Shown: piece by piece, positions 48,706 to 61,249 of the stretch
Layout: each line of letters opens with the position of its first letter
How positions within the stretch are numbered: the stretch's first letter is position 1
DNA from: Mytilus trossulus
Lineage: Eukaryota > Mollusca > Bivalvia > Mytilida > Mytilidae
Assembly: GCF_036588685.1 (NCBI RefSeq)
Contig: NC_086381.1
Span: forward strand, 68,021,436-68,085,435
Reading direction: 5' to 3'
DNA: 64,000 nt
Notes under the pieces: model-generated
The model's input: only the letters and a program-made list of their open reading frames with translations
Told to the model about the DNA's origin: nothing
The model's database searches: none
Position numbers and translations under genes: made by a program

Positions 48706-49100
48706 GCTCGATCAAAACGTGTATAGATGGGATATTTTCGCAAAGTTGACCATCATTCTTAAATTGAAATACAATGTATTATATGAAAACAAACATTTTA
48801 TTTTAGTCGTCCGTCATTCCCTTTTCACAACTTAATGTAGCATAACAACTTGAAAACAGCCTTTTATCTTTCTAAGTTATATAATCGCCTGACAAAACCA
48901 TATATCGTAAATCACAATAAAATCTTAGATAAGAACAATAGTAAAAAAAACAAAACAAATATAGATGTTTAGTTGTGTAATAAATTGCAAAACCATAAAA
49001 CAAAAGTTTGCACTATCGTTGAGTTATTTAAATGGAAATTTTACATAATAACATTTTACAAGATCCAGTCTGCGTGTACTATGTACATTGCATTATTTGT

Positions 49101-49165
49101 TGAGTTGGTTGATTGTTGTTTGCTTTACCTCCAGTGGCAAATATTTCATGCATGTTCATGACTAG
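49101..49165 (+). repeat. Second copy of the gattgattg/caaatatttcatgcatgttc unit
   Basis: Shares ccagtggcaaatatttcatg with the copy at 45030 (tagtggcaaatatttcatg). Confidence 0.5.
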
Positions 49166-49534
49166 AACACATAACTTTTCAATACAATAGGTAAATCTTG
49201 CAATAGGAGGTAGACATTGAGGTAGGACATTGGAATATCACTGGAAACTAAGGGTATATTGAATAAAGACAGAAATTTAGCCTTGTTATGGCTGGTAACA
49301 TCCACACCCCTTAAATATAATTGGTGCAAAAATAGTTAATTTGGAGAGAGCGTAGATCCATGAAATCTATTCTGAAGTCGGCCATCCATATTTACGTGTA
49401 GTTTTTAAAATAATTTAACATTTATAATTTCGGTTTGATACTTTTAGCACCACTTTAAAAACTGTGATTTTTTTGTGAAACTGCATTGTATTTATCTCTG
49501 TACATTAGTTTTTGGTATGATATCCTGTACTATC

Positions 49535-49745
49535 GCCCTCCTGGTTTGTTTCATGTGTGTATTCTCCTCGAGATCGGGAGGTCGTTGTTAGAATCTCGAC
49601 CGGGTCTAACAAAGACGTAAAAATTGGTAAATGTATTTGCTGTTTCAACGCTAAACTAGCGGTATTGAACAGTACGAGCACAGAATTATCGGCTCAGAGC
49701 CAGAAATGTTTCTGGGTAGGGTCTCAGCGTGTCGATCTAGTACAA
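49535..49745 (+). repeat. tRNA-derived SINE-like copy 1
   Basis: The head has tctcctcgagatcgggaggt and then ttgttagaatctcgac at about 49584-49599, a decayed tRNA B box (consensus GGTTCGAATCC). The body reads ctaacaaagacgtaaaaatt and 'gctcagagccagaaatg'. An antisense copy is at 61776-61904. The open frame at 49557-49856 is a by-product. Confidence 0.6.
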
Positions 49746-49749
49746 AGCA

Positions 49750-51279
49750 GGGTTAATACTAATAATATTATATTTACATGTAATTGTCCTGAATATTTAT
49801 TCATGATCATGATTTATTTTACCGTTATTCTATACAATGAAGTGTTTTTCCTCTAATGGTTTATATTACACCTCCTTTAATTTCCACCGATCGAATTTTA
49901 AAAAATGGCAGGTGATGTTTTTCAACCAAATACTTGTGACTATTATGATATCTTTAACGGTAAATAATATTAAATAAAATATCCCTGTTGTAATTGATAT
50001 TTTTTTTAGTCACGGAACAGTTTTGAGCTTATTCTGAATACGAATCTTTCTATAACAAAAGACTAAGTTGATGTTTATTATTTTGATTTGTCTGTGTCGT
50101 TCAGTACCTGCCACATGAATGTATACCTTTATCTCATTTTATTCAAAACCAAAGGCTTGAGGCTTAGGTATCGAAATATTGACATCTCTGGATCTCTCCA
50201 GTCCGACAATATACCCTTCCTAAGGGCCGTTCGGCTGCTTTTATAACAACTATTATACCAAAAATAAAACAAAACTTGAAACAGAAAATCTTGTTACTTA
50301 GGCGAGAATGCCGTCGTTGTACGATTAAGTTTTATAGTCACTCAATGCAGATTTTTTTTCTGTTCTACTCCCCTCCTCCTAGTATGGCTGGATATGATAT
50401 AATGTAACCCCTAATGTGGACTACGTTATCTTATGTTCAAAAAGATTAAATGCAAAGAGAAATATAGAGAAAGAAATGCTAAAATTAAAGCTTCAAAATC
50501 AAATTTATTAATATTGGTAAACTGCCTTAGAAAACTACCAACTGAAGACTAATGATTGTACATAACTTAAAAGTGCTGATTGATAAATTGCTCTCTTGAT
50601 CTCCGGTAGCAAATATGTCATGCATATTTACGACGAGATGTAAAGTGGATCAAACTATTAAAAGCAAATCAAAACAATTTCAGAGAATCACTTTAAATAA
50701 GATGAAGCGTTGAATAGAGGTGAAACGTTTGCCGTAATAGAATAAAGTTGAAGCATAATCAAAATCGCAAGTTAAGTAATTAGCCCCCCCCCCTTTTTTT
50801 TCTCTCCACCGTAGACAAATGCCAAAAACGAAATGATATGAATTTACAATCATTAACGGCCACTCTAAGTAAATGAGATATGGACTTTTTTGAAAATAAA
50901 TTCCTTTTGCAGCTTGCATTTCCAGGTTTCGGACATGTTTGTATTTCCACTCAAATACCGTTTGATTATTGACCGGAGATATTAAATCAACCAAACGCAC
51001 TTTGATTCTTATGGGATTTCAGGTGTTTTTTACCCGATCCTATGTTGCACCCCCGATTCTGGTAGGGCGTGTCTAATTAGTCATGCCCGATTGACTTTTA
51101 GTAAATAAACCTGCAACTTACAGACCTACACCGGGTTAATAAGTTCGAGGTACAATAAGTAAACAAAAGAGATATTTTGTGTAGTGAGATCGTCCCAGGT
51201 ATCTTAGATAATTATTTTGCTTTGAATACCAATGGAAAATGCACGAACAGGTTTGTAATGAGATGTAGAAGTCGATCTT
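49750..51279. other. No gene seen
   Basis: AT-rich, with a C-run next to a T-run at about 50785-50801 and a weak copy of the gattgattg unit at 50577-50636. No supported exon. Confidence 0.35.
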
Positions 51280-51760
51280 TCAATTGAGCATGGGGAATAG
51301 TAGTGTAAAGCGTAGAAAATCAAATGTCTTGATGTTGCTGCAAAATTACAGAGATTGTGATCTAAGTTTTAGCAGTAATCATTAGAATTTTTTAGAATCG
51401 ACCTCTGATTAACACCACTTGTTGAATATATCTCATTACCATGTTTTTGGAGGCCTTCTTCTCCTGTAGAAAGAATAGAAGTCAGCACTTTAGAGAGATG
51501 TTTATTCAAACATATTTACGATCCAGCTATGTATCGGTCTTTATACGGAGTTTTGTAAAGTTTTTGTATCGATTACAATGACAGTAGTTTTTCATCGTTT
51601 TCTTTGATGTTAATAACAAAAAGAAAGAAGGACATTTTTTTTTATTTTGTAAAACTTCATCCGTTGTAAATGATGTAAAAGAATATATAGGATTACCAGT
51701 AGTGCTATTTATTCCAAGCTCTTTTGTGAGACATTGCAAATAATGGGTTTTCATACAAAG
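51280..51760 (-). pseudogene. Reverse transcriptase fragment F (N-terminal part)
   Basis: The minus-strand frame 51754-51527 encodes LQCLTKELGINSTTGNPIYS, FTTDEVLQN and a damaged form of the 'P.LHKTP' region (RYKNFTKLRIKTDT). Further on, shifted, comes an FSTLYTTIPH-type stretch at about 51320-51280. This is the fingers region that precedes the part kept in fragment A, so it comes from the same family but a different segment. Confidence 0.65.
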
Positions 51761-52666
51761 AGAATAATATCAGAGGCTTTATCAGCTGGACCAACGACAT
51801 ATTTGTCATGCAAAAGGATAAAACATCCACAACCTCCGGGTTACACACCCTTGTGATGATAGTACATCGTAATTTATGAAAGTAGTTTTACAATAGTCTG
51901 AAACTTTACAGATTAGGAGGTACTTTATAACCAAATGAATGTAAATGTCGATATATGATATCTGTGTCATCCATGCAGGTAACAAATAGTTTCGCGATAA
52001 CTGCTAATGTCATTTACACTTTAGTAGCTGTGCCAATGATGTTAAACAATTTAAGAAATGTTTGGGATCATTTGGAATTATTAAACTTGTTGGAATTTTT
52101 TTCAACAAAACATGAAAATATTTTTTTTCGTTAATAGTAGATTCAAAGTCAATATTTAGTTTTTATGTCCCAATAAATCAGACTGAACATAAACTTCATT
52201 TACTTTCACGGGGGTATACATCTAATTCTTCTTCGTCTATTTTCTAACATTTTTGTCGAAAACAAAGAGAAGCTAATCCATTACTTTGAGCAGCACGTTT
52301 GTCCTCCTTAAGTAAAGTGGTTTATTTAAATTTGCCTTCGAGGCATGTCTACAAATGAATTATCTGACCACACTGCATTGATGGATTGGTTGCTATAAAA
52401 GTCTGTATTATATAAACGTGTTTGTTGTAGCGGCAGTCAAACCATTATCCCGATTGTTTTCAAGTTTTGGACAAGATATACAAAATTGAAGGTAGGAATC
52501 AAATTTAGACTTATATTCTTATAAAACCTTTAAACTTATGTTAGTAAAGTAATCTATGTTATAAGTTTTATAAATTGATAGAAATTTGAGTTTCTTCTTT
52601 ATCTTAATTCAATTAATTAGTGCATGATAGTCAAACTTTATATTAATCTGGTTGTTTGTTTAATTA

Positions 52667-52896
52667 TAGTCGCCGTAAGGTAAAATTAACACCAGGTAAA
52701 ATTGTCACACAGGATTATGTGAAGGTCATGATTATACAGTGCAAACACAATTACAGGTAGGACAGTAGTGTTTTTGGGAAAAAAAATTCATTCAACTAAT
52801 TGAAAAACGTAATCTCGAGTGAACGCGGCTGGCAATTACATCTATTTCGACATAAACATTATAAAACACGGTGCCAATTTTACACGAAGGCGACTA
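52667..52896. mobile_element. 230-bp MITE with TA duplication (Tc1/mariner-like)
   Basis: Starts tagtcgccgtaaggtaaaat and ends ggtgccaattttacacgaag followed by gcgacta; the termini are inverted (tagtcgcc and ggcgacta) and both sides carry TA. No coding capacity. The TA target fits Tc1/mariner-type transposition. Confidence 0.7.
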
Positions 52897-53299
52897 TAGA
52901 CTACTTCAAATAATCTAGACATCAATGATTTCTTGCTAGTTGGTATTTTGTGTAAATGTGAGTAACATTAGTTGCCAGATATTCAAAACATATCATATTA
53001 TTTCCTTTGTGTGCCTTGCTTCATTAAGTTCGAATTACATAATTTCTGTTCACTAAATAAATGAAATAGATTTAAAAATTTACTTTTTGTAATTATCATA
53101 TGTCTTCAATTGGAATCGAACCCCTCCTTGAAATCTATTATATGTGGCTTACATCAACACATTGACGAAACCTTTCAACTACTAATGGTTTACAATTTAG
53201 ATGTCTATTGTATATATATCTATTAAATGAACACATATAACGGACCTTCATATCAAACAAACGGACAAACATCAATTCCTCTCTCCAAAAAGTTGCCAT

Positions 53300-54163
53300 C
53301 CTAAACACTGCTCCCGTGGTATCTCATTCAGTCAGGCATTACGAATCAAGAGAATATGCTCTAATGAAAACACGAAAGATGCTAGACTTGGACAACTTCG
53401 TAAACATCTAGTTGTTCGATGATACAATAACAACATCATTGATAGCGCTTTCGAAGAGCAAACAAAACTAGTCGCCAAGAACTTCTTGAGTACAAAGATA
53501 AGAATAAAGCAGCTAACAGAACACCCCTTGTACTCACTTACCATCCTGATTTTAAAAATGTGTCATCCATTGTTCAGAAGCATTGGAAAATTATAGAAAA
53601 TGATTTAAATCTAAAAAAAAGTATTTTCATCACCACCAGTCATGGCCTTTAGAAGACCTAAAAACATCCGTGACAAATTAGTGACTTCTGTATTAGCAAA
53701 GCAGCCTTCTCCATCGCCCGGTTGCTATAAACAATGTGGTGGAAGGAATTGTTTGTGTTGTAAAGCTGCCAATACAAGCAGTTCTTTCATCAGTTCCGTT
53801 ACTAAACAAAATTATTCCATCTACTCAAATTCCAACTGTAAAACGGAGAATTCAATTTCTATATTAACATGTGACACTTGTGGCATTCAGTATGTGGGAG
53901 AAACAATGGACAAATTTAATATTCGGCTTAATAACCATCGTTCATCGTACAAAACCAACAAAAACTGTCCTCTCACAAGACATCTTCGTTCAACGAAACA
54001 TCCTTTTGAAAATGTCACCTTCCAAATTATAGAAGTCAACACTGAGTGGGACACCACGACGAGAAGGAGAAGAGAAAACTTTTGGATCCACCAACTCCAC
54101 ACTTTAGAACCTGATGGTCTTAACGAAAAAGACGAGAAAAGATACAGGAAAGATAAAGAATAA
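53300..54163 (+). pseudogene. Penelope-like element linker and GIY-YIG endonuclease
   Basis: 53300-53640 is a frameshifted linker (CHPKHCSRGISFSQALRIKR, ARLGQLRKHLVVR). From 53642 a clean frame of 173 codons follows: AFRRPKNIRDKLV (2-14), a Cys cluster GCYKQCGGRNCLCC (27-40), then the GIY-YIG domain with CGIQYVGET (80-88), RLNNHR (95-100), RHLRSTKH (113-120) and RRENFWIHQL with LEPDGLN (143-161), which keep the family's Arg, His, Glu and Asn positions. It nicks target DNA in intact elements. The ATG at 53642 is internal to the former polyprotein. The domain looks undamaged, but the element as a whole is dead. Confidence 0.85.
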
Positions 54164-54241
54164 TTTAAAAAACAAAGCATCGTCCTTTTTATCCCGTAAT
54201 ATCGGCCAATGGACGTTGCTAATTTCAACTACCAATTATGT

Positions 54242-54412
54242 ATTTTTAAGGCAGCTAAATCCAAGAGCAACATATACATGGAACTGCATTTTTTTTTTAT
54301 ATTCAAGGCAGCTCAAGCCAAATTCAACATAGACATTGAGCTGCAAAATTTTCTTATTTTCAAGGCAGCTAAGTTCAACATATACATTGAGCTGCAAAAG
54401 TTTCTTATCATC
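54242..54412 (+). repeat. 57-bp tandem repeat, 3 units
   Basis: Three units; aaggcagct recurs at 54248, 54305 and 54362, with caacatatacatt and gagctgca following. It lies at the 3' end of the Penelope-like element. Confidence 0.8.
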
Positions 54413-54575
54413 TACATCCCATTTCACCTGGATAGATGCACGCTTGATAAAGCTAGTTGGTCTAGCGAAATATTGCGTTTATTTCATCATTTTGTAAATA
54501 TTTTAAACATTCTTATATTTACATACTAAATAGTGTGTTAAAATTACATTGTTAGGCAATCTATTAAATGAACAC

Positions 54576-56105
54576 GTGATGTATATCGGTAATAAAAACC
54601 TCGATACAATAGTTTCAGTTGAAGAGACAAGGAATAAACATTGATTCCGGTCTCATGATTTCTTTATCAGGAATCAATGCTTATCCATTGTATGTATAAA
54701 ACCGAAACCTCTCACAGTCGCATATAATTCATCTTTAGACATGAACTAGTACAATTATTGTCAACAAGGTAATTCAATTTTTTTCAGTGCTTTTTTGTTT
54801 ATTATGACAATGGCATTGTCCAAACGGAATATTGGGTAATCCCCTATTTTCTTCTCAAGTATTTAACAAAGGACCCTATTGCTTGTTACTTCTTTATTTT
54901 TCCAATTTTTATGTAAGAGATTTATATTTAGACATGATTTGAGGTATAATATAAAAAAAAACAGAATGTGGTATAATTGCCAATAAGAAATCTTCACCAG
55001 AAACCAAATGACATTGGAGTTAACAAGCTCTGATATAAAGGTTTTAATTTTGATATTAATGTTTGATACCCCTAGAGGTTCGATTTCTTAATGCAGTTGT
55101 TTCATAAACCACGCATCTTTTGGGGCGATATATATTATTCATAGATATTATGTTTTGTTTATTTACTGGTTCACATATATGATTTCTGTCTCATCTCATA
55201 GAGACAGAACTTGGGAATGTTATCAGTATAAAAACACATGAATAGCGGCGAAATTGGTTTCTGAGGAAGACAACCAACAGTAAAGGGAGGGGTAATACTG
55301 AATTTACGTATAAGTTTAAACTCTTAAACGTTCGGAGCATAGACATATTGAAAATATGCCACAAAGCCTTGTGATATAACCTTTGAATAAAATAGTAGCG
55401 CATATCAACTTTCAATTATAGGATATATACTTTTATGAAACTTCATAGTTAAGGTGGAACAGTTTTAGTCGTAAAGGGAGTTCCAATGAGAAACTGCATT
55501 GTCTATATTAACAGAAGTGAAACCTATAGGCTAACACCATTTTGCTCTAGAATAACATTCTTACATCTTCGTAACAATAATTGAATCTCATACTGGCCTT
55601 ACAAATATTTTTTTAAAAATGAGGTTTTTTTTACAAGTAATTTCATTAATAAATTGATATTCTGTTATAGAAACGTTTAACATGACAGTATCATATGAAC
55701 AATATTTGTATACTAAAATACTGGGTTTGTGACGAACGGTGCCTTCATTTATAAGAGTGTTCTTACAGCGCCTATTATATTGTCGTTATATTACAAATAT
55801 GGCATACCGATTTCAATGTGCATACAGCGTGTTGGAACAGTAAATTTTATATTGCACATATTTTCAGCTAATGTAATGTATGCTATATTTGAAACAAAAA
55901 TCAAAATGAAAAAAATTACAATATAAGCCCTGTTCAACAATTCCTGAGAAATTTGCAAATCCAGTTTTAACATTGACTTGAGTAACTTCAAAATTGTAAA
56001 TTTATAAAACAAAAATTTAATCATACACGTTTTTGTCTGTTGATTATATTTTATCATCGGAGACTATCAATGAACCACAGCTGCACAAATAAAGTTGAAG
56101 TAGTA
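54576..56105. other. No gene seen; short family Z remnant
   Basis: 54965-55030 is a short family Z copy (agaatgtggtataattgcca). The rest is AT-rich with no supported exon. Confidence 0.35.
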
Positions 56106-56426
56106 AACTATGTAAAGACTTCTAACCAAGCCTTTAAACAGACTTATTCAGAAGAGATATAGTTACGATAATGTTGTCAGGTCATAAAAGATGGCATATT
56201 TTGGCTTTAATATTGATTCACATATACGGTCTTTGCATCGGAAGTAAACACATGTATTCTAAAACCAGTTGTTGGCATGATACGTGTTATGTAAACGTTC
56301 TACTCATATATGATATGACAGTTTGATACTAAACCCCTAACATGAGGGATTGTGATTGATTTTCATAAGATGAAGACATAATCTTTCAATCTGTTTAATT
56401 GAGGTCTGGAGCTGGCATGTCAGTAA

Positions 56427-57065
56427 AAAGTAAAATCACAAAAATACTGAACTCCGCGGAAAATTCAAAACGGAAAGTCCTTAATTAAATGGCAAAATCA
56501 AAAGCTCAAAGACATAAAATGAATGGATAACAACTGCCATATTCCTGACTTGGTACAGGCATTTTCTTATGTAGAAATAAACTCATCATAGATACCAGGA
56601 AATTTTAAATTTACGTCAGACGCGCGTTTCGTCTAAAAAAAGACTCATCAGTAACGCTCGAATCAAAAAATGTTAAAAAGGCCAAATAAAGTACGAAGTT
56701 GAAGAGCAACGGGGACCAAAATTCCTAAAAGTTTTGCCAAAACAGCTAAGGTAATCTATTCCTGGCGTAGAAAAACCTTAGTATTTCAAAAATTCAAAGT
56801 TTTGTAAACAGTTAATTTATAATTATGAACATATCAATGATAACTGATGTCAACATAGAGGTGCTGACTACTGGGCTGGTGAAACCTTCGGGGAATTAAA
56901 ACTCCACCAGCAGTGGCATCGACCCAGTGGTTGGATTGAAAATAGTGGATTAAACCTGGTTTTGTAGCTAGCTAAACCTCTCACTTGTATGAAAGTCTCA
57001 TCAAATTCCATTATATTGACAACGATGCGTAAACAAAATAAACAGACATAATAGATCAAAAAGTC
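56427..57065 (+). repeat. Family X copy, split by family Y
   Basis: Left part with actgaactccgcggaaaatt and 'atattcctgacttggtacag' to about 56582; right part with tggattaaacctggtttt and 'aacctctcacttgtatgaa' from about 56940. Compare the uninterrupted copy at 44288. Confidence 0.7.
56583..56931 (+). repeat. Family Y repeat with cagacgcgcgtttcgtct hairpin
   Basis: Starts aaactcatcatagataccag, then the hairpin (agacg/cgtct arms), 'gactcatcagtaacgctcga' and 'gaccaaaattcctaaaagtt', ending cgacccagtggttg. Hairpin-only remnants occur at 60841-60890 and 62724-62790. No coding capacity. Confidence 0.7.
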
Positions 57066-57705
57066 AAAAATAACTGCTAGTAGTCCTTTGTTAATTTATA
57101 TATCATTGTCATTTTGCTTGGTTTCTTTTGTTACCTTTTCTGACATCGGGCTCGGACTTCTTTTAAACTGAGTTTAACTATGTGTTTCTTTATTCTACAT
57201 TGGCTTGAGGTATAGGGGAAGGGTTGATATCTCACAAAACATGTTCAACTCCGCCGCAATTTTGCGCCTGGCCCAAGTCAGGAGTCTCTGGCCTTTGTTA
57301 GTCTTGTATGTTTTTTTTTAAATTTCAGTTCATTTATATGTTTTAGAGTTTAGTATGACGTCCATTTTCACTGAAATAGTACACATTTTCATTAAGAAGC
57401 CAGGTTAGGCCCACCTCCGACTGCAGGATTTCCTCGCTGCGTTGAAGACCCATTGCTTGCCTTCGGCTGTTATTTGCTCTTTTGGGTAGGTTGTTGTCTC
57501 TTTGACATCTTACCCATTTCCATGTTCCCAGTTCAGCAGTTGTCGTTTGTAGATGTGGTATATAAGTGTTTCTCGTTTTTCGTTTTCCTGTTTGAATGGT
57601 TTTATACTAGCCATTTTTGGGCCCTTTATAGCTTGCTGTTCGGTGTGAGCAAATTTAAACGAATTAAGACGAAATATAAAAAAGAGATATTCAAACCCAT
57701 AAGTC

Positions 57706-57905
57706 GAAAACAAACTGACAATGTCGTATTTAATACAGAAAACAAACTGTGACAATGTCGTATTTAATACAGAAAACAAACTGTGACAATGTCGTATTTA
57801 ATACCGGAAACAAACTGACAATGTCGTATTTAATACCGAAAACAAACTGACAATGTCGTATTTAATACCGAAAACAAACTGACAATGTCGTATTTAATAC
57901 AGAAA
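57706..57905 (+). repeat. About 34-bp tandem repeat, 6 units
   Basis: Units gacaatgtcgtatttaata followed by a c(a/c)gaaaacaaact part, spaced about 31-34 bases. The array interrupts the open frames on both strands in this region. Confidence 0.85.
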
Positions 57906-58119
57906 AACGACAACATGACATCATTCAAAATATTTTAAAATTTCACTGCAAATATAAATCCTCATCATTTTACCAACCTATCAACTAATTTGATTTTTTT
58001 GTTTTTCAGACGTTTCCATGTGCCTCAAGTCACAATGAAAGGAACTGGTATCTATGACAATTATTTTTATGTGACAATATTATTATTTTTCTCATATATA
58101 TTTAAAATTCCTCGTCCCA

Positions 58120-58480
58120 TTTTTAGAATTACTTTTAAAAGTGTCCTGTACCAAGTCAGGAAGATGGCCATTGTTATAATATTGTTCGTTTCTGTTTTCT
58201 CTTATTTTTGAGATAAGACGTGGCACGGTACTTGTCTATCCCATATTCATGTATTTGGTTTTGATGTTATATTTGTTATTCTCGTGGTGTATTGTCTGTT
58301 GCTTGGTCCGTTCCTGTGTGCTGTTGCGTTTCGGTGTTGTGTCGTTGTTCTCCTCTTATATTTAATGCGTTTCCCTCAGTTTTGGTTTGTTGCCCCGATT
58401 TTGTTTTGTGTCCATGGATTTATGAGTTTTGAACAGCGGTATACTACTGTTGCCTTTATTGAACTTTAGTATTAGTAAGG
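58120..58480 (+). repeat. Family W dispersed repeat (plus)
   Basis: Inverse of 42960-43480: gtcctgtaccaagtcaggaa, 'gagataagacgtggcacggt' and 'agcggtatactactgttgcc'. Confidence 0.7.
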
Positions 58481-60355
58481 TTCAATTTAGTCAAATTAGC
58501 CAATAAACATTGATGATGAACTATTCACTTGCAAGTGAATAATTCGACCTCATTCAATCCGTATTCATCATTGTTCATGTGAACTTCAATTTAACATATT
58601 AGCAAGAGATGGATAACGCATGAATCGTGCTTGTTGAGTTATTTAAAGGAAAACAATGTCAACATTGAAAGTGAAACCAAGGTAAATCCTTTGATTAACT
58701 GATTCGATCCACAAAATATCATTCTTATACAGGTAAAAAAAATGATTAACATATATTTTCAATCTACAATCTGAAATTAAACAGACCTAGGAAAATCCAA
58801 ATGCACCAGTTCGTTTCTATTTATATCTATATTTATGTTAATATCGATTATAAGACCATCGGCTTGAAATCGATTATTTTTTTTTAAGTAATAGCCTTAT
58901 GACGATGATTTATCGCATGTTTTTAAGTATTGGCTGAAACTAACGATGGAAAAAAAGGCAAACATGATCAGCAAAATAAATATATCTAATAGATCAAATG
59001 ATCGAAATTTACTCAGATTAACTCATCTAAACTTAATGTTTAGTCATAAATTTAAGTCTTTATCAGAAAGACTGATATTTTGATCAGCTACATATGTTAT
59101 GCAAATAAATCATTAGATTAAAATCGTCATTGTCCCATTTGCAATCATTCCACATATCCTTATTTTATATTCAAATCAGTATCAACCATTTTCCAAAAGT
59201 TTCATTAATCCTTGCTATCTTTTAATCATTTTAAGACATTCTTATGAAAAGTAGTTTTCTAAATACCTTTACTAACACACACTTTGATCTGTCCCTCTGG
59301 TATCTTTCGCCCCTCTTTGATTATGTTTCTAGTAGTGGAAACTGTTATGTGGCTAACATTTTCCTGTTAATGGATCGTGTTATTAAACTTCTTGTTCTTA
59401 TGTATTGGTATTGACATTGTGTCTTAACTAACGTGTTTCCTATCTTTCGACGTGAATTCAAAATCCAATTTCAAGATCAACGATTTTTAATTTGTAAAAT
59501 GCATGATAAGTTCAACGAATTGCTTTATGGTGGGTTAAGTGAGATATTGAATTGCTTTCAGTAAATTTAATATAGCTTCTTGTTATTTGGTAACATTACT
59601 CACATGCTTTAGGGTCTTAAATTGAACATGTATATAAGGCAAGATGATTTCAGTAGTACATTATTACTTAAATTACAACTTTGTTACTTAAGGACGGAAT
59701 ATTGAATTAACGTCGAATAATAGATTTTTATAGTTTACAATGGCTTACAAGAGCTACAAAGGTAATGAATAAGAAAAAAACATATCATAAAACTAAATCA
59801 TTTTGCGCATCAGACAATTTTTTGTACTTCATCTAAAGTTCACAGCGATGATTTGGATTAGGAGCATACATTCCTATCTCACTGTAATTTCAAATCTTAT
59901 AATTTCGATAAGACTCCTTCAGTTTTATCCAGTTTATTTCGAAGATGAGTCCACTTCAATGTTAAGGTTTTTGTTATTGTTATAATTTTTATATTAGAGA
60001 AATTTTATAATTCATGAAACGTTTGCATTCATCGCATGAAAACTCAATTAATATTTAAACAATGATTTAATAGACTTCTTCTATGTGCCATGAACATCAA
60101 ATGAATATATAAAAATAGAAAGTACTTATATTCATTTTATCAACAGATTAATGTCACCGCTAATCATTATTTGTAAACAAATTAATGCTCAGTATATACG
60201 GTATTCCGCTTGCCCTTTCTTTGAAGACTGTTTTTCATATAATATGCTGTAGTCAATAACTATATATTTCACAATTAAGATCTGTGATGCCTAATCTCTT
60301 GGTATAACTTTTTCGTATGAGTAACACGAGTGGTGTTCTATCTGTAGCATGATCT
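58481..60355. other. No gene seen
   Basis: AT-rich; one perfect 18-bp palindrome (attcacttgcaagtgaat) near 58524-58541. The open frame at 59803-59985 has no recognisable family. Confidence 0.35.
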
Positions 60356-60359
60356 GTTT

Positions 60360-60600
60360 ACCCTTGCGGAGCAACTTAGATCACCCCGATTATTGGTTGG
60401 ATTCCAGTTGCTTGGTTTTATTATTCTATGCTGTGCATGTCCCTTCAGTATTTTTTTGTTGTTTTTGGGATGGCGTTTCTTTGTTAGCTTGTTTTTGACT
60501 CGAGTTCGTGCATTATGGTGTCAATTACTGGAAATCTTGCGCCTCTCTTCTACCATTTCAGAATTATGGTACTTGGTGAATCCAAATTCACCACTATGAT
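60360..60600 (+). repeat. Family V dispersed repeat (plus orientation)
   Basis: Begins acccttgcggagcaact, followed by gatcaccccgatt; resembles the inverse of 3470-3730 (gggtgatctcaggtgcttcg). Weak similarity; the open frame across it is a by-product. Confidence 0.4.
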
Positions 60601-61249
60601 CTATAGCTTACTTGCAAACTTCGACACTTTATGAAGGAAATGGTGATAGAACATGTAGAACATGGTTCAGGATATCATATCAAATGTGAGATACATACTC
60701 CATATGCAAGTCTTGCTGGATTGTAACTACACAGAACAATGTTCTTTTTATCATTAATATCTCTTTTATTATTTACTCAGTTGATGTCTTATACTAGGAA
60801 GAGAATCTATAATTAGTTATCAAAGGTAGCAGTCTTATAATTTGATACGTCAGACGCGCGTTTCGTCTACATAAGACTCATCATTAATCTGTTCGACGCT
60901 GCTGTATATAAACGACTTAATATAAGTAAACTAGAAGACAACAAGTGCACATTTGGTTCAACCAAAGGAATACCAATTGCCTGCTGATTAATAATATGTC
61001 ATACAAACAAAAATATTTTGTCAATGTAAAAAGTTACAATCTTGATGTGTATACTAAATATGTGGCAGACATTTTCGAGTCTTTAGAATATCACAGACCA
61101 GAAATAATTAACATTCATATTGTTCATTAGTTAGCAGAAATACAGAAATTTACTTGATATAATTTCGATCAATTAACTTTTAACTGCGACGTAACAATAT
61201 AAAAAATGTATAGTATTTTGTCCATGCTTTATATTAATATTGGTGAAAA

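Larger units (their letters stand above)
53235..54558 (+). mobile_element. 5'-truncated Penelope-like element flanked by 17-bp direct repeat
   Basis: The interval is bracketed by atctattaaatgaacac at 53218-53234 and 54559-54575, a likely target-site duplication. It contains the RT-to-endonuclease linker and GIY-YIG domain (53300-54163) and a short tandem array at its 3' end. The RT core is missing, as expected for a 5'-truncated target-primed insertion. Confidence 0.65.
56110..57530 (+). mobile_element. RT element 3' region G with nested insertions
   Basis: Begins aagcctttaaacagacttat and follows the fragment C 3' region through 'gaggtctggagctggcatgt' (to about 56425). It is then interrupted by family X (56427-57065), itself interrupted by family Y, and resumes with aactgctagtagtc to 'tcttacccatttcc' at about 57530. 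Only 3' sequence is present; no RT coding part. Confidence 0.7.

Noticed and set aside
50785..50801. C-run next to a T-run as a triplex-forming site
   Set aside because: Isolated homopolymer runs; another C-run occurs at about 32960. There is no further support.
57706..57905. Regularly spaced repeats as a CRISPR array
   Set aside because: Units are contiguous tandem copies without unique spacers, in a eukaryotic repeat-rich region.
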